Of a stretch of 64,000 bases of DNA, positions 23,101 through 38,100 are shown piece by piece; the stretch's first letter is position 1, and each line of letters begins with the position of its first letter. Under the pieces are notes generated by a model that saw only the letters and a list, made by a program, of their open reading frames with translations, was not told the origin of the DNA and made no database searches. A program made the translations under genes and the position numbers. The stretch lies in the NCBI GenBank assembly GCA_002633005.1, contig NMRA01000751.1:49791-113790 (forward strand), read 5' to 3'. Source of the stretch: Phoronis australis (taxonomy: Eukaryota > Phoronida > Phoronidae).

Positions 23101-26100
23101 GTGGGCTGATGCCTGACGCCTTCCTCAGTTTTTAGAATCCCTGTGTCATTCTAGCCAAAGCCCTTGCTTGGTATGGACACCAGCTGCATGTATTAAATTT
23201 CAAACTGTAGGTGGCATTCAGGTGGCTGATGTCACAAAGCTTGCAAAAACTGTGAATGGAGAGAAACAGCTATGTACCAAATTTTTGAGTAATGGCTCTA
23301 ATTTTGGACATATTTGTCGCAGGAGAGCGGTATATTGAATTGTGAAATTTCCCAATTAAAATAAACACAATGCAATTGTTTCTTTTTTATGTTCACGATT
23401 TGCTGTACTGTATAAACACTATCAAACGTGCAATCTGCGATTCTCGCCATTGGGTTGAGATGGCTTACCTACAATCAAAGAATCTGGCTATTGGGTTTAG
23501 ACGGCATGGAGTCTAGCCACTGGTCTGAGAAAGCCTGCCTGCAATCTAAGAACCTGACCATTGGTTTGAGAAGTCTGGCCTGCAATCTAAGTGTTTGGCC
23601 ATTGGGCCAAGAAAACCAGCGTGCAATCTAGGAGTCTTGCCATTGGGCTTTGACAGCCGGCCTGCTATCTAGGAGTCGGGCGATTTGGCTGAGAAAGCTG
23701 ACCTGTGTTTTAGGAGTCCCGTCTACACACAGACTAACCCTAGAACAACTTGCACTAGTGCAACTTGCCCCACTTAACAGAGCTCCCACACGCACACATA
23801 TCCAATAACTAGGGTAAGGCGGAAGTTGTCTCTGTGCATAACTATAGACTGCTGATGCGATTACGGGGTGCAAAAGAAGACCCGTCTATATGTAACCCCC
23901 GCACATAATTGCTTCCGCCTTGCCTCAGGTTTGCAGCCATACAATGATTAGTGGTGCAAATTACCCTACAACAAGTTACCCTACCTCGATAAGGCGGAGT
24001 TAGTTGTCACATGTGGGGCAAGATGTACTAGTTAAGTAGTGTCCAGACAGCTCCCAAATCCAGCGATAACTCGTTCTAGGAGTTACTTGTTCTAGAGTAT
24101 GTCTATGTGTAGATGGCATGTAAGAGTCTGGCCATTGGGCGTTGAAAACCAGCCTGCAGTGTAGCAGTCTGGACATTGGGCATAGTCCTGCAATCTAGAT
24201 GTCTAGCCATTGGACTTAGAAGTGTGGACTGCTATCTAGGAATCTGGCTATTGGTCTTGGAAAGCCGGTCTGCAATCTAAGAGTTTGGCCATTGGGGTTA
24301 GAAATCTGGCCTACAATCTAGGAATGTGGGCATTGGGCTCAGAAAGCCGGTCTGTAATTTAGCAGTCTTTTCATTGGGCTTAGAAAGCTGGCCTGCAATC
24401 TAGCAGTCTGGCCATTGGGTTTAGATGGCCGGCCTGCAACATAGTAAGGTGAGACCACAAGACCACATGCTTTTGGAATTCTTCAAAAACAATTTTAAAA
24501 TACTGAATGTTTGTGTAAGTGTTGCATTATTTTTTTTCCATAGTACAAGTGGTCTGCACGCAGAAATCTTTTCAAACTTCTGTTCATTAGGTCATGTGAT
24601 GTGGCCAACAGTTGGCATGCAGACCAGACTTAAAATGTTTGTGATCTATATTTCCACGCCGGTTGAAGATATACTCTCACGAGTTTATGGACAGAATGCC
24701 CTCTGCTAAGCTTGATTGGATTCTGTGTTTGACAAGTGGTCCGGATGGCTCAGCTGCTAGAGCGTCTGCACAGTTAGCAGAAGGTCCTGGGTTCGAGTCC
24801 CGGTCGGGGCAGAAATCTTTTTAGACGTATGTTCATTAGGTCACATGATGCGGGCCAACAGGTGGCGTGCAGACTGGACTTAAAATGTGATCAACTGAAT
24901 ATTTCCACGCTGGTTCAAGATTTACATATATATAGTACAAACAGTGTTACTTATAAGTGTTTTGAGCATGCAAACTTGACTTTCAACCACTGTTGTTGGT
25001 AGCTTGGTGTTGGTTATTCAGTTTTGTCTGAATGCTTGTTCTTGCTTGTTATAGATTAAAAACATACAGAAGATTATACGTCTGACCAAAGAGAACCTTG
25101 AAGCTCTGAACGCCAAGTTTGGCAAACACAAGCATCCACCCTCCATTTACCTACAGGTAGGTTATGTATGTGGGACTGGTTTGCAGGTTTCTCTGGTCAG
25201 TTCTGGTGAAATGATCATACAACTTCATTTAAAATGGAATGTTAACTTCCCATCTTGAAGCACAAGTACGTAACTTTCAATCAACTTTTCTGCTGGATGT
25301 GCTTGAATATAATGCTGAAAACCAGAATTTCTATACCTGCATATGACAAATGTTAAACAGTGCAGTTTTATCTGTTGGAAATGTGAAAGAAATAGCTTTC
25401 TCTCTCACTGATTTGGATAGTGCTACTGTAGACTGTTATGTAGCTTGTGTTTCAGACAGTGCACTCAGTAACTATAGTCTGTGATTCAGTTAGTGCACCA
25501 CAAATTGTTCTCAGCAGTGCTTTGTCAATGATAGTCTTAAAGTCGATGAAATTTTCAAAGTAGTGGATTTGATTTTTGGCTTTCACAACTCTACTGTGTT
25601 AAAGTTGTGACCATGGTTCTCAGCGCAGGTCAATTGTTGGGTGTTATCAATTGTCAAACTAATTCTTTAGAACAAATACTGCCACTTGGCAGATGGGGGT
25701 TCTGTATGGGTGAACAAAATTGCGGTTAAGCTTACTGTGGTGCAATTCATAGACTACCGTATTCGCCCTAATAAGTGCCCATGCCCCTATAAGCACCCCC
25801 CATGCGTTTTCAGACTTTGCTAAAATAAGCGCCCAGTCCATGAACGCCGTGTACATGCGAAAAACGCCTTACCTACAGGTCTAAAATTCTAGAGTAACGT
25901 CTTCAATTAATCAATAAGAACCGATAGTCCTGAAAAATCATTGTGCGCGGAATTTGTAAACCACGAGCCTCGCTGCTATGTCGGTATTTAGCCGTGACTA
26001 TGCACTTCAAACTTCCGCCTTGCTTCGAAAATAATGCAAGTGCGAATCGAAGACTAATAAAAACTTGACTTTTGTTCAGTTAAAAGTACGTGGCCAGGAC

Positions 26101-29100
26101 GCGCGCGCTACTGACAAGTACCTGTCATCTAAGATTAGTCTTTGGGAATTATCTAATCATGAAACGGATAGCATAGCATCGGCAAGAAATAAATACTGGC
26201 ACTTATTTCCGAAAGTTTTTAAAACCGCGAAAAACGTTTGCATTATTTTTAAGAGGGAATTATTAAATTGGTTGTAATTGGTGTTTTTAAAGTCAAAATG
26301 ACCCATTATAGTGAAAACTTCTGCACCTTTACACCCCCCAAATCTCCCGAAAAATAACTGTTAGACTGTCACGCATCCAGTCACCCGTTGACTCAATGAC
26401 ATCGGCCTTACCGAGACAATTCTCGAACGTTTTTTAACAGATGAGATCAGCAAGTGCTAAATAAAACACGTTCTGCTTTACTTCTTGTGTTAATTTCCTT
26501 ATTTACGAACACCTAGATCGTTACATCGTGTTTACTCTGGCAAATGAAGTCCCATCGGATGACACCCACGCGCTTGCTCACTCTCACAATACGCAGACGA
26601 ACTTCCAAATAAACATCACGTGACAACAACGTGTCTTTCTCTCGTGTTGCCGAGTACGATCTAGCTATTAAGCTCGACTCCACAGGAACTTAAAAATCTT
26701 AGGGACGCTATTTTGAAAACTTAAGGAGGACTTAGGTAATAGGTGTTTTGTGCAATGGGCCCAACCATGAGGCCTGCGCACGTCTGATGCACCGCAAATG
26801 ACATCAGACCACCTGCACTGTTTTTTTTTAGGTAATTTGTTGAGTTGAAACTATGTTTTTACTCAAGAATTCAAGTTGACCTGTCAGCGGTCGCGAGGCA
26901 GCGACGCATCAGTCGGCAATTTTTCGGCAGTGGGATTTTCTGAAAAATGCTCGTAATTCAATAACAAAGCTTGATAGCAATGCACCGCAATTTTGTAGAA
27001 ACTCTGTCATAGGTTACACATCCGTCACAGCTTAAATTTGATGAATTCATCTGTTTCGGAGACCGGGTTTCAACCACTTTTGGGATATAATTAGCACCCC
27101 CCCTTCCTGAAGCGAATTTTTCTAAGCGCCCTGGGTACTTATTAGCGAGAATACGGTAATGGACATTGGTTCATCCAGCATTTCAAAAACAGGGTGTCCA
27201 AAATGGGTTTTCCAATTTCTAAGGGCATCCATGACAAATGATGTGTAACTGCATTTTAATGAGACCAAGCCAAATTTCTGATGCATGTAATCTGTGCACA
27301 CCAATGTAATTGTAACTTTTAATTACGACTAAAAGTTATTATATAACACTTGGTTTGAACACTTCAAAACCAGTTATAAAAGTTGTAACTGTAACATGGT
27401 TATAACTCTCTGCAAGGATAGTTTAGTGAGAGGTTATAATCATTGTAACTCGGTGTCAACACGACAGTTGCAAAAGTTATGTTATAACTCAGTAGTTGAT
27501 GTTGTGTCAAATCTTGCCAGAGTAGGATATTGGAGTTGAGGAGGAAATTGGTGGTTACCAAGCATAAGAAACACTCCTAATTTTCCGTATGACTAAAAAA
27601 GAAAGTTCATTTTTGATTGCTGCCAACTAAGTGTCGTGGCCAGGGCTTTTGCAATTCCCCATACAGGGTTTCCTTGTTTTGGTGACCTGAGTTTCTGTTT
27701 GGCGACCTGAAAATTTTGCGAGTTCGCGTTTAACGAGTTGAGGTTATGTTATGGGTCCAGCTCTACAGTGTTGATTACTAGTTGTGGGGGGTTGTACTAT
27801 ATGTAAGGTTGACCACTAGCTGTTCATCCTTCCTGCTGGTATATTTAAGGCGAGTGTTGTGGCAACGAGTATTGTCAAATAAATGTGTTTGTCTGGCGAA
27901 AATTGGTGTTTATGTGTGAAAAATGCAGTTTCGCATGCACAAAATTATTACTCTTTCACCAGGAGTATGAAGGTTTGACCAACAAGATTCACCTGCTACA
28001 GCAGAAAGAGCAGGAACTGACTGAACAGATGTCCATAGAGGGTGCTGCTATTGGCCCAGAGGAGGAGTTAGTAGACGCAAGCAAGGAACCCCCACCCCCA
28101 GACCTCCAACGTAGTGAGTCGATGCGCTCCGACGGTCCAGTCGTACGGCCAACCATCAAAGCTTACCTACCCAATCAGCAGGTGACGCAGGTAAGATTGG
28201 CTTCATTGAGGATCATTCACGATATGAGACATCCAGGTAGTAATGCCCCTTGGATCTTTAGTTGACCTGGAAAGGCATTGTATGTAAAAGTACCTACCAT
28301 TGCCAATAAGCCTGTCAAATGCCTTAAGGTTATGCAGGACCCTATGGACAAGTCTATATGTTTAGCAAAATTGATCAAAAGGAAAACTATGCTATTAATA
28401 ATCAAATTCCATTTGTTATTAGTATTTAAGATGAGATCTCAAAAACGCTGTTTCACTGTTCGACTTTAGAGGTTTTTCTTGGAAATCATAACAGTCTTAT
28501 TTTTGATAACCCCTCTTGCAAAAGTGGAACATTTTAAAAAAACAATTCCAAACAAAAATTGGAGAACATTGCATGAAACCAGTATTTGAAAGTTCTGTGA
28601 TAATCCAGCCATCCGTTTGTGAGATGTGTGGACACTTTTGAAGGTCCAACAAAAACCTTAAGTTACCGCAGCATAGTTGCAGAACTAAATACAGGAAACA
28701 TGCATGCATGCACACACTCGCACATTTCGAGACCACGCCAGATTAGAGAAAATTAGTCGAAGATGACCATTTTTTGTTTAATTTTTCATATTCAAATTTC
28801 TAGTTGGATATATTTTGCCATCTGAAATATTGAAACGCCCTTTCTATGCGCCCACATATAAATACTTTTTATATTTTTGGTAAAAACTTCAGTATGAACA
28901 TGAAAAGCATTCTTCAAAATATTATCTTGCCTAAGGCCACTTTATTAGGTCTCATTAAGTTTACTGGAGCTAAGGTTGAATTTTTTGACTTGTAAAGCCT
29001 TTTGTTTTTGATTTCATGACCTTGACAGTTAACCTTTAATTTGGTCATGAAATATTTGAGGACGTAAAGCTCAGACAAGGTTTGGTGCTTACTGTAAATG

Positions 29101-32100
29101 TGAGTAATTAAACTTGTATGCTTTTTGTGAACTTGCTGTTATATCTGCGCCTACATTTGAAACACTTTGGTTTACCAGGGAGTAAGACTTTTTAAATATC
29201 ATGTATGTTCAAATTCACAAAACGGTACATGTTCATGTGCATTCAATTTGATACTTTCTGTGTAATTGAAAACTACTGATGATGGACAAAAAATACAAAA
29301 AAAAAACATTTAATTTAAAACATGCACGTGTGCAAGAGACAACATCCTGCTTCTAGAAATGTAACATATGCCCATATGCGAAACACTGCGGCAAAGATAT
29401 TCTTATTTTGGATCAGGGGATATGTCTAAACATAAGTTAATTTGTAGTGCTAGGTTTAGCTCGTAAGGCACAACTTTTGCACCTGTTTCTAGGTGTGTTG
29501 GGTTAATTTTTGTCGCCTATTGTGTGTTGTTGTTACCGTCAGTACACATGTATGTCCCAATGTCTGTATGTCAAATATGTCAGTTGGCGCGTTATCTCAA
29601 GAAGGGCACTAATAATTCAGTTGTGGTGGCCTTGACCTCATTTTCAAGGCCACATCGAGAAAATCAAGTTTTTAGTTTGGAAATGTAGTCAATGCAATAG
29701 GTCAAGAAGGAATCTTTAAACTTTGCTTAGGTTTTGTATCGAGTTGTAGTTGGGGTAGTTAGGCAGCAGTCGATTTTGGTAACTTTGATTGTATTTGCAA
29801 GGTCAAGTTGAGAAAATCAAGTTTTTGCGGAGAAAATTTTGTTTGTTCAATATCTGAAGAAGAAAGCTGTATATTTTTTCTGATTAAGTTGTAGGTAGAG
29901 TTTCTCTTGGTGCCTGTTGGTTTTGGTGACCTTGACTTTCAAGGTCACAGTGAGACAATCAAGTTTTTACTTAGAAAATGTTGTTTTGGGCAACATCTTA
30001 AGAAAGAATCTTAAGATTTGGTTCACATTTTGTACCAAGGTGTAGATGTGTCATCACCCGGTGCCAGTCAATTTTGGCAACTTTCAATGTCACAGTGAAA
30101 AAATCAAGTTTTTACTTGGAAAATGTTGTTAGAGGAATATCTCAGGAAGGAAGGACGTCTAGTTTTAGTGAATATTTTGGGGTCAAGGTGTAGGTGGGCC
30201 ACCTGGCGTAAGTTTAATTTGGTAACCCTTTTGCTTCATTTCCAAGGTCACAGCAACATTATAGTTTTGTTGACTTTAATAGACATGAAAATTATTGTGT
30301 AATGTTTGTGTTCATGAACAGAAAAAACAACGGTGAACTCGGAATGACTACTGCACTCATTATGACTAATTATTTCATCAAGAGATAATTTGTTAAGATT
30401 GGATTCAACAAATTTTAATTTTCAAAATCTTTTGTTGCAATTTAAAATTATTATCAGTAGTGGCTTAGCTGTTGGGGAGGGTGCAGTTTCCCCCCTCCCC
30501 CCGGACGGGGGGACAATTTGATCACCCTGTTACAAGTGGTTATTGTCCATGTGGTCATGAATGCTTGATTACTGTGTTTGTGGGACTACTTTCACCGAGG
30601 CATCTTGGTTGGAGACAGCTTCATTTGGAATATTTGATATCTACTGAGCTAAGTAAAGTACTTTGAGGTCATGTCAGAGTTAAATTAATTGTTAGAATTA
30701 ACTCCTCACTTAATTTGAAGCTGGCCTGCAGACTTGACCATTAACTGAAAAATTGCAATACAAACCTGTAATGTTCAAGCATGTCAACGTATTCTGTAAG
30801 ATTCCAAGCTTGTACCTGGTAGGCACATGTGACGTGGCCCACACGGCTACAGTTCAATTTCCCGATTCACTGGGTACACTTTTCTTTCGAGAGGCATTTA
30901 CCGGCTTGATGACATTAGACTGGGTAGATTCGATCCAAATTAAATTATTTTTCGAGACTGTAGCAGTTTCCGACAGGCTTCTGCGGTGTAGTGTCTAAAG
31001 TATATGCATTTCACTACCGCGTTTCGGCGAGTTACAGTGGGGACTGTGTACGTGACTACATCCAGTGCCTCGGTTGAGAATGTAAAATGGCGGTATACCC
31101 TTACAGTTGTCTTCAGCTTGTTCGTAACACATACTGGTTTAAAAGTCGTCCTTCATCAGCACGGTCTTCAATATCACCGCTGTCATTTTCCACTTACTTC
31201 TGACATTGCTAGGTGTCTAAGGTATGCGACAGTCTCCTGAAGCTAGATTTCTTGTCCGATTGACATGAAATTTACAAACCAAATGTCTCGTCAATAACTC
31301 GAGGCCTTTTGGTTGAAGTTAGACTGAAGGTGAGACTCTGGTGGTCTCTTTTTGAGTCAGAACCTTGCTGTACTTTGACAGATGTTTCTGATTCATCCTT
31401 GAAGTTGTAGCAGTGCAAACAGTGTTCAGTCATTTCCACTTCCAATGGTTTAAGATGGAATGATAAATGGTGAAGCACTGAGGTTAGTGGCCTTATCAAC
31501 ACAGCACCTGGCACCCATACCACACAAGTCCTGAAATGGATGGAGTGTTTTTATGAAATACCCTTGACTTTCCATTCCCATGACCCAGTTTGATGGTGAA
31601 TACATGAACACTTTATAAGCTCAGGCCTGTTGTGGTGATGGTGATGGTGGTGGTGATGGTGATGGTGTTGGTGGTGGTGGAGATGTTAATGGTGGTGGTG
31701 GAGATGGTGGTGGTGGAGGTGTTGGTGGTGATGGTGGTGGTGATGGTGGTGGTGATGGTGGTGGTGATGGTGGTGGTGCCTGTCAACTGAAACTGAAAAA
31801 CGTGAATCTTCTGTTTTCTCCTTTTTCGTAAATTTCACAATACTGTGATATGTAGTGCTGAAAAGGGTGATATGAACATGTTTACAATGTAGTTTCTTGT
31901 TTATATTGGTAAACTGTGGTTTTATGCGCTTTACATGATTGTTGATTTGATGAATTAGACCACTTCAAGAGCATCTCTTGTGGGAGGGTACCCAACAACC
32001 ACCTGTCAGTTTAACAGTAAATCCCATCCTTTGTTTGACCCAGATAGTGAACAGCTGGCCATGGTTTTGGCAGTCATTTCTTTCAATGGGTGTATGTATA

Positions 32101-35061
32101 AGTGATTGTCAACTGTAGGTAGGGGATAATACCACAGCAGTGACTGTGTGCATAGCAGTTAGATTGTCTATATATCTGGTGGTCACTCACTTAGAACTTC
32201 TGAAATTGCCTATTAGGCTGTGTTTTAAGATTGTAGTTTTCATGGTTTTGGATCTCAGTCGTGGATTTTGTGAATCAGTGCATTCGACTTGGAATTGTTC
32301 TCGAGTAGTGTGGAGGTGTGCAAAAAATTGGGTGTAGGTATTGTGACCACCGAATTTTGTACTTGCGGAGTTTGGGAAATGCCTTTGTCGATACCGTCTT
32401 GCTTTTGTGGCATGTCTTCCCCATCTGTCAGTGATGACAGTTATGTTGGCACCGAGTTAGAAAGTTATGAGGTAGGTTGTTGCATACGTAAGTTTGATTT
32501 TCCTTTCTTGCACTGGGAAGCTTGAGTAGAACTTAACGTGTGGAACTTTGAAGGGAGTGAGAACTACTGTGCAGATGCCATCTTACCAGACTACATACAT
32601 GGTGTAATTGTTTGTTATGAGCTTCGTGAACCAAATGTAGCAAGATCTCGTCAATGTAGGACAAATAAAGTGGACCAGTGACATTGTGTTTTCCATTTTT
32701 TTACGTAAAAATACGTAGCAGCAAAATAATGCCTTGTTGTGTTAAGGTTCTATACCATAGGTACCAAGAGACAATAATATTTTTGAAAATTTGTGAGCAT
32801 GTACTGTAATGTTGGAAGTGTCGAAATTGAAAAAGGACAGATTTGGCATTGTTTTGGTCTGAAATTAATGAGATTTCACTGTAGTGGAAACTAGAGTAGT
32901 CTGTGGGTTCGGGCATTCAGGCAAGCACCACAATCACAAAGTACAGAGGCTTGTTTTCCATCCCAAACATGAAGAACCTCAGGTTTTAATGTCATAATTA
33001 TGGGCCTTGTTACTTGGTGAAATGCAAGTTCTCCAAATATGTTGCTTTGTCAGTTTTGTTTGCTACTTGGCGAAAATTTTTCACCAAGTATGTTGCTTTG
33101 ACACTAATTTTTTTTTGTTTGTTCGCATGATACAGGTTGCAATTTTCGTCTCATCTGCACTTAATTTGCACACAACCTGTATTTCCAAAAGCGCTGGAAG
33201 CCTATTGTTTTTCGTCGTGATCAGATCCAAGATGGCAGATGTGGCAGCCATTGTGTTTTTGATTTCAGGTTCAAATGCTCATCGAGGCCGTAATTTTTTA
33301 CGTACACGGCTGAAAATCGGTACGATTATTGTGCCAGACCTGTGCTGCAGGTGTGCGGGAAATCATTTACTTCCGGTCAAAGATGGTGGAAATATCGGCA
33401 ATATTTTTCAGTTTTTCATAAAAGTAGCACCAAACAAATACTGTGTCATTTTTAAAGATCTATATCATCGCTACCATCAGACAGTGACTGAGAAATTGAA
33501 GACATTCATAGCAATTAGTTAAAAGCGGGCACACTGCCATAGATAAAAACTGTTGTAGCTTTTTCAAAATATTTTCTTTTCAAGGTCAAGGTCAAGCCTG
33601 AGGACACCCTGCAGGATGCTCTGAAGAAGTCGATGAAAATTCGTCAGCTGACGCCCGAGTCATGCATGGTATTTAGGAAGACTCCAAACAGGTGGGAAAT
33701 TTGACCAACTTCGGAACGTCATATCTCAGGAGCCACTGATTGGATGCATACGAAACTTTCAGATACGATGTTTAATTCAATATGCTCCAAAGTGGTTTAA
33801 GGAATTGTTTTAATTTTGAATAATTCACTTTTACATAAAAAGGCTATCAAAAACAGGTCTGGATTTTTATAATTTTCATAAAAAAAAACTTTAAAGTTAT
33901 GTTAAACGGAAATGGCATGATGTTTAAATACATGTAAGAGATCTCACTTTGAACTTATATTTCAAACACAATTTGATCGTGTTATTGATGCCATTGTTTT
34001 GCTATCAATGTACCTTTCTTTTTTACTAAACTTTACTAAAAAGATTTGGTCATGGGACCCAACTGATAACTGATTGGTAAAAAGTCAGAAATCAAATTTA
34101 CTAGCTTTCTATTTTCTGAAAATATATACTAAACTTTTACTGATTTAAGATGTGTAGTTTTGTAGGTATTTGCCTAAATACCCAGCCTTGTCAATTAAGT
34201 CCCACATAACCTTAAACATTACAGTTCACAAATATTTTATAAAGCTGGCAGCACCTGGAACTCTTGAGACTGGCTGGGAAACTGCTTCGGACAGCCGATA
34301 TGTGTCCACTTAAGTGTCATTTGCTTTTTTACCTCTGATGCAGTCCTGGCTGTCATCCAACCTGCTTCAATGTATAGCATTCTGAGCTTATGCATTTTAA
34401 AGTCATTATCTTAATCATACTAGTAACAATGGATAGTTATCAAAACCACCTTGATCGCTGCTTGTTGGCTGACCTACCTGCTGGTATGGATACTGTCTCT
34501 TGTGCTGTCAGAGAGTTCCTGGTGCTGTCTTGGCAGCTAGTCACCACTTACTGTATTCCAGAAGTCTGGATGCTGCCATGTTGCTGCCCATTCAGCAAAA
34601 TATTTATGAACTGTTAATGAAATAAAGGAAATTAATCTGTCGTCGATTTTAGAGAACCACTGAGTTGGAGTGTTCAAGCCATGCCTCTAGCTGGAGAAGA
34701 GCTCGTCGTAGAATTGAAAGAAGCTTTTCCCACCACTTCCAGTATATCCCATAATTTTGTAAGTGTTCCGTCTTCTCTAGTTTGCGTAAAAGTTAGACAA
34801 AGCTCGTCGAAATTCGTCGTCTGTCTTAATCAAAGTTATGGTAAAAAATCGTAAGGAAAATAACGCCGAAATGATTGAAAAATCATCAGGGAAATTTTGT
34901 TCAAAACGTTTCACCAATCTTCTACATTAACAACATTCATCGACTTAATGTTTTTGATAACTATTGTTGGCTTATGCGTGATGGTCCGAGCTGTCATTCT
35001 AAAATGTTCTTTCAATTTTTATGAGCCTACATATGTGGGTGCAGTATAAAATGCCATCATC

Positions 35062-35113
<52 letters not shown>

Positions 35114-38100
35114 GCTTGCTGGCATCTATCCAGCATAAGGCATCCGCTGTTGTATCTCCAAATCCCGTTTATGGATAGTTATGAAATTTTGTCGATATGT
35201 TCCCATCATGGATGGCGCGGCATGGGCGAATTTTTGGACACATCTGTCTTTTTACAGTTTTTAGTTTTTACGTTTCCCTCTGTAGTTTCAATGTTCGTGA
35301 ACGGTTTTTAACGAAATTTGACAATTAAGTATCTATGAGGGAGATGATGCCACCTCTTCGTTTTCAGATGGATTTGATGTATTTTCTGCCACCTAGTGGC
35401 CATTTTTGTTGTTTTCAAGTCCGTTTATTGGCGTCTGCCTCTATCTCAGACAAACCACTCGGAGGAACTCTACGAAAGTTGTTATAAATGATGTGTTGCT
35501 TCTGGGAAGAGCGCTGCTGACAATTCTTTACTTACGGTTCTGACTGCGTTGACATTCCCTGTAGGCAGTTGTTTTTTACATCCGTGGCTGTATCTCCTAA
35601 ACCCTTTGCATAATCATTATTAAATTTGGCAAGTGTAGTTCTGTGATAGACAATGGATGGCGACTTTTTGAGAGATCCAAGTACTGCTGTGTTCCCTTGT
35701 GGCAATTTTAGATTTTCCATCATCCTCGGTATCTTTTGAGTTCCTTGATAGATTTTCATGACATCAGGTGAATAGGTTTCTTTTAAAGATACGACGACAC
35801 CCATTTGTAGATGGATTTGACATAATGTACGCTACCTAGTGGCCATTTTAAAAACTTCGGTCTGTTTTTGGCATCCTCCTCTCTATTGGCCAAACTACTC
35901 CAAGAATCGTCATGAAAGTTGGTATATTTGTTTCTACAGGAAAGACCATGGCTGACGATGATTTTTGGATGACTTTGACTACTGTGGCACACCTAGTGGA
36001 AGTTTTTGCTTTTTTGTGTCTGCATCTCTTTTTTTCCTGAACCCCAACAGGATATTTATTTCTACAAAGTCGAGGACATACTGTTATGCTCCCTAGTTCA
36101 ATTTTATTTACTTACGTTTTACTCTGTATTGCTGGGAGTTCTTAAATGTTTAAAATTATGATTATCCCTTGTATCTGTGCTGTATGTGATGCACACAATT
36201 TCCTCTAATAGTTGATTTCCAGTTTCCTCTTTTTTGTCTCCTTTTCATCATTATTTTGACTTTATTCATGCAAAAACGTTTATTTCAGTTAAATTTTACA
36301 TCACAAAAAATAGTTCTATCACACAAACCTATTTATTTGTGGAATAATACATCACCTGGAAAAGTTTCCTTTTTTGTTATTGGTCATTCAAAGCCCTGGC
36401 TCTTATTACTGTTGGTATTTTATTGTCAGTTTTTGGCAGAAAAATCATAATCCAAATCATACCACTTTCACCACGCCTAAAAACTGGAAGTGAAGTTTTT
36501 TTGAATGAGGCAAAATTGTCTCACAACTTCCTTATTTTGCACAGTTGCGATAATGTCTTAACTGTTATGTTAGATAAAAAAGTGCTGCAACTGCATAAAC
36601 TGTAGTATTCTTCAAGTTGCGACAATTTCTGATTTGCAAAGCACAAGTTGTCCTAAATTTGTGGTTGCAATAATTTGTTGTTTTTGGAGTTGCACAAACT
36701 AAGCTTCAAATTCTTCAAGTCACTGAATGTTCAGCTGTATAATTTCAGTGACAAGTCGATAATAATTTGCTTCTTATTTGTCAATCTTCAGAGTGTCAAT
36801 GTCTATTTGTTTTTACATCACATGTAACTTCTATGTCATATTTTCAACCCTGCCTGATATTTTTGTCTTTCATCACAATTACCATCTTTACTGTCAAATA
36901 GCCCTTGATACCACGGTCTTTAATTTCGTGATGGGCAGTGGGAAAGTGGTCTTGTCCCTTCGGTCACCTCAAGTTTCCCCATTCTCCTGGTCATGAATTG
37001 TTTTCATGGTAGGCGGTATAATCCATCCCTCAAAATTTGGAAGAGCTGTATGTCACCCAATTGCATTTTGACTCAATTTCTGCATTGAAGATCCGTACAG
37101 ACTAGCATATTGAGGGTCACAACAGTATGTTCAGCCCCACAAACCACAACAGCAGCAAAAAAGTATGACAGTTTGTGTTGGAGGTCTCCATATACTCGCG
37201 ATATGAGGACTGTATCATTTTGTGCAATTGCGACAGTTTGTGGTCTAACACTACTCTCTTTTCACACTACTCTTGAAAGTAGCTTTGTGAGGATATCTTT
37301 TGGTTTGTCCTTATCTTTTAGCAAATCATTTAAAAAGTTACTAGTAAAAATTAATTTTTCCTAATGTAAATACTTCTGCTTTTGTTTCATGACTACTATG
37401 GCTGGATAAAAAACATGATAAGGGTGAAAGTCACTGTGTAGAAGATAACGTTTCTTATTGCAGATTTTAATCTGAAGCTCTATTTCAGGCTCGCAAAACA
37501 TTTTTCACTCTGGCCTTCTGTGATAGTTGTCGACGTCTGCTCTTCAGTGGCTTCAGGTGTCAGACGTGTGGCTACAAGTAAGTACAATGAAGAAAGTCGA
37601 TGCCAACTAGTTTCATTGCTCAAACAAAGTTTTCTAGTAAAATAGCATTCAGAAAATGAATCAGTATTCGGTTTTTAAGGACAACAAAATGAGCCGCAAC
37701 CTAATTTTATCTACTATATAATCATTATAGATTTATAGAATACAAAACCATTGCCTAAAAACTGCTTAACTTGACATTCTGGACATTCCGTTTCCTGTAT
37801 AACTATCAAGTCTTGCACAAATCTCTTTTGCTGCAACTGTTTACCTTCAAATGCGGCTGTTTGAAGCTCTTGCGGTCACACTACCATACCTATACTTTAT
37901 TTTTGGATTTGTGACACTTTCCCTGCTTTGGTAGTTGCGTTAGTATAATCTGTTTGGTTGCACAGGTTCCACCAAAGATGTGCTAACCAAGTGCCAGCCC
38001 TCTGTCAGCCGAGTGGTGAAGATATCAGTGATATTATGAGGGAAAAAGTCAAACAGTAAGTCTGACCATTATGTTTAAGGTCAACTGTTTTGTTGTGGTC

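Noticed and set aside
24739-24811. Functional tRNA-Thr gene
   Set aside because: C at position 33, an acceptor mismatch and a repeated flanking body point to a SINE head. Listed as tRNA-like only.
33007-33522. 171-codon plus-strand open frame just before the RBD exon
   Set aside because: It overlaps a diverged repeat also found near 42.9-43.1 kb and stops before the exon. No frame link to RAF.
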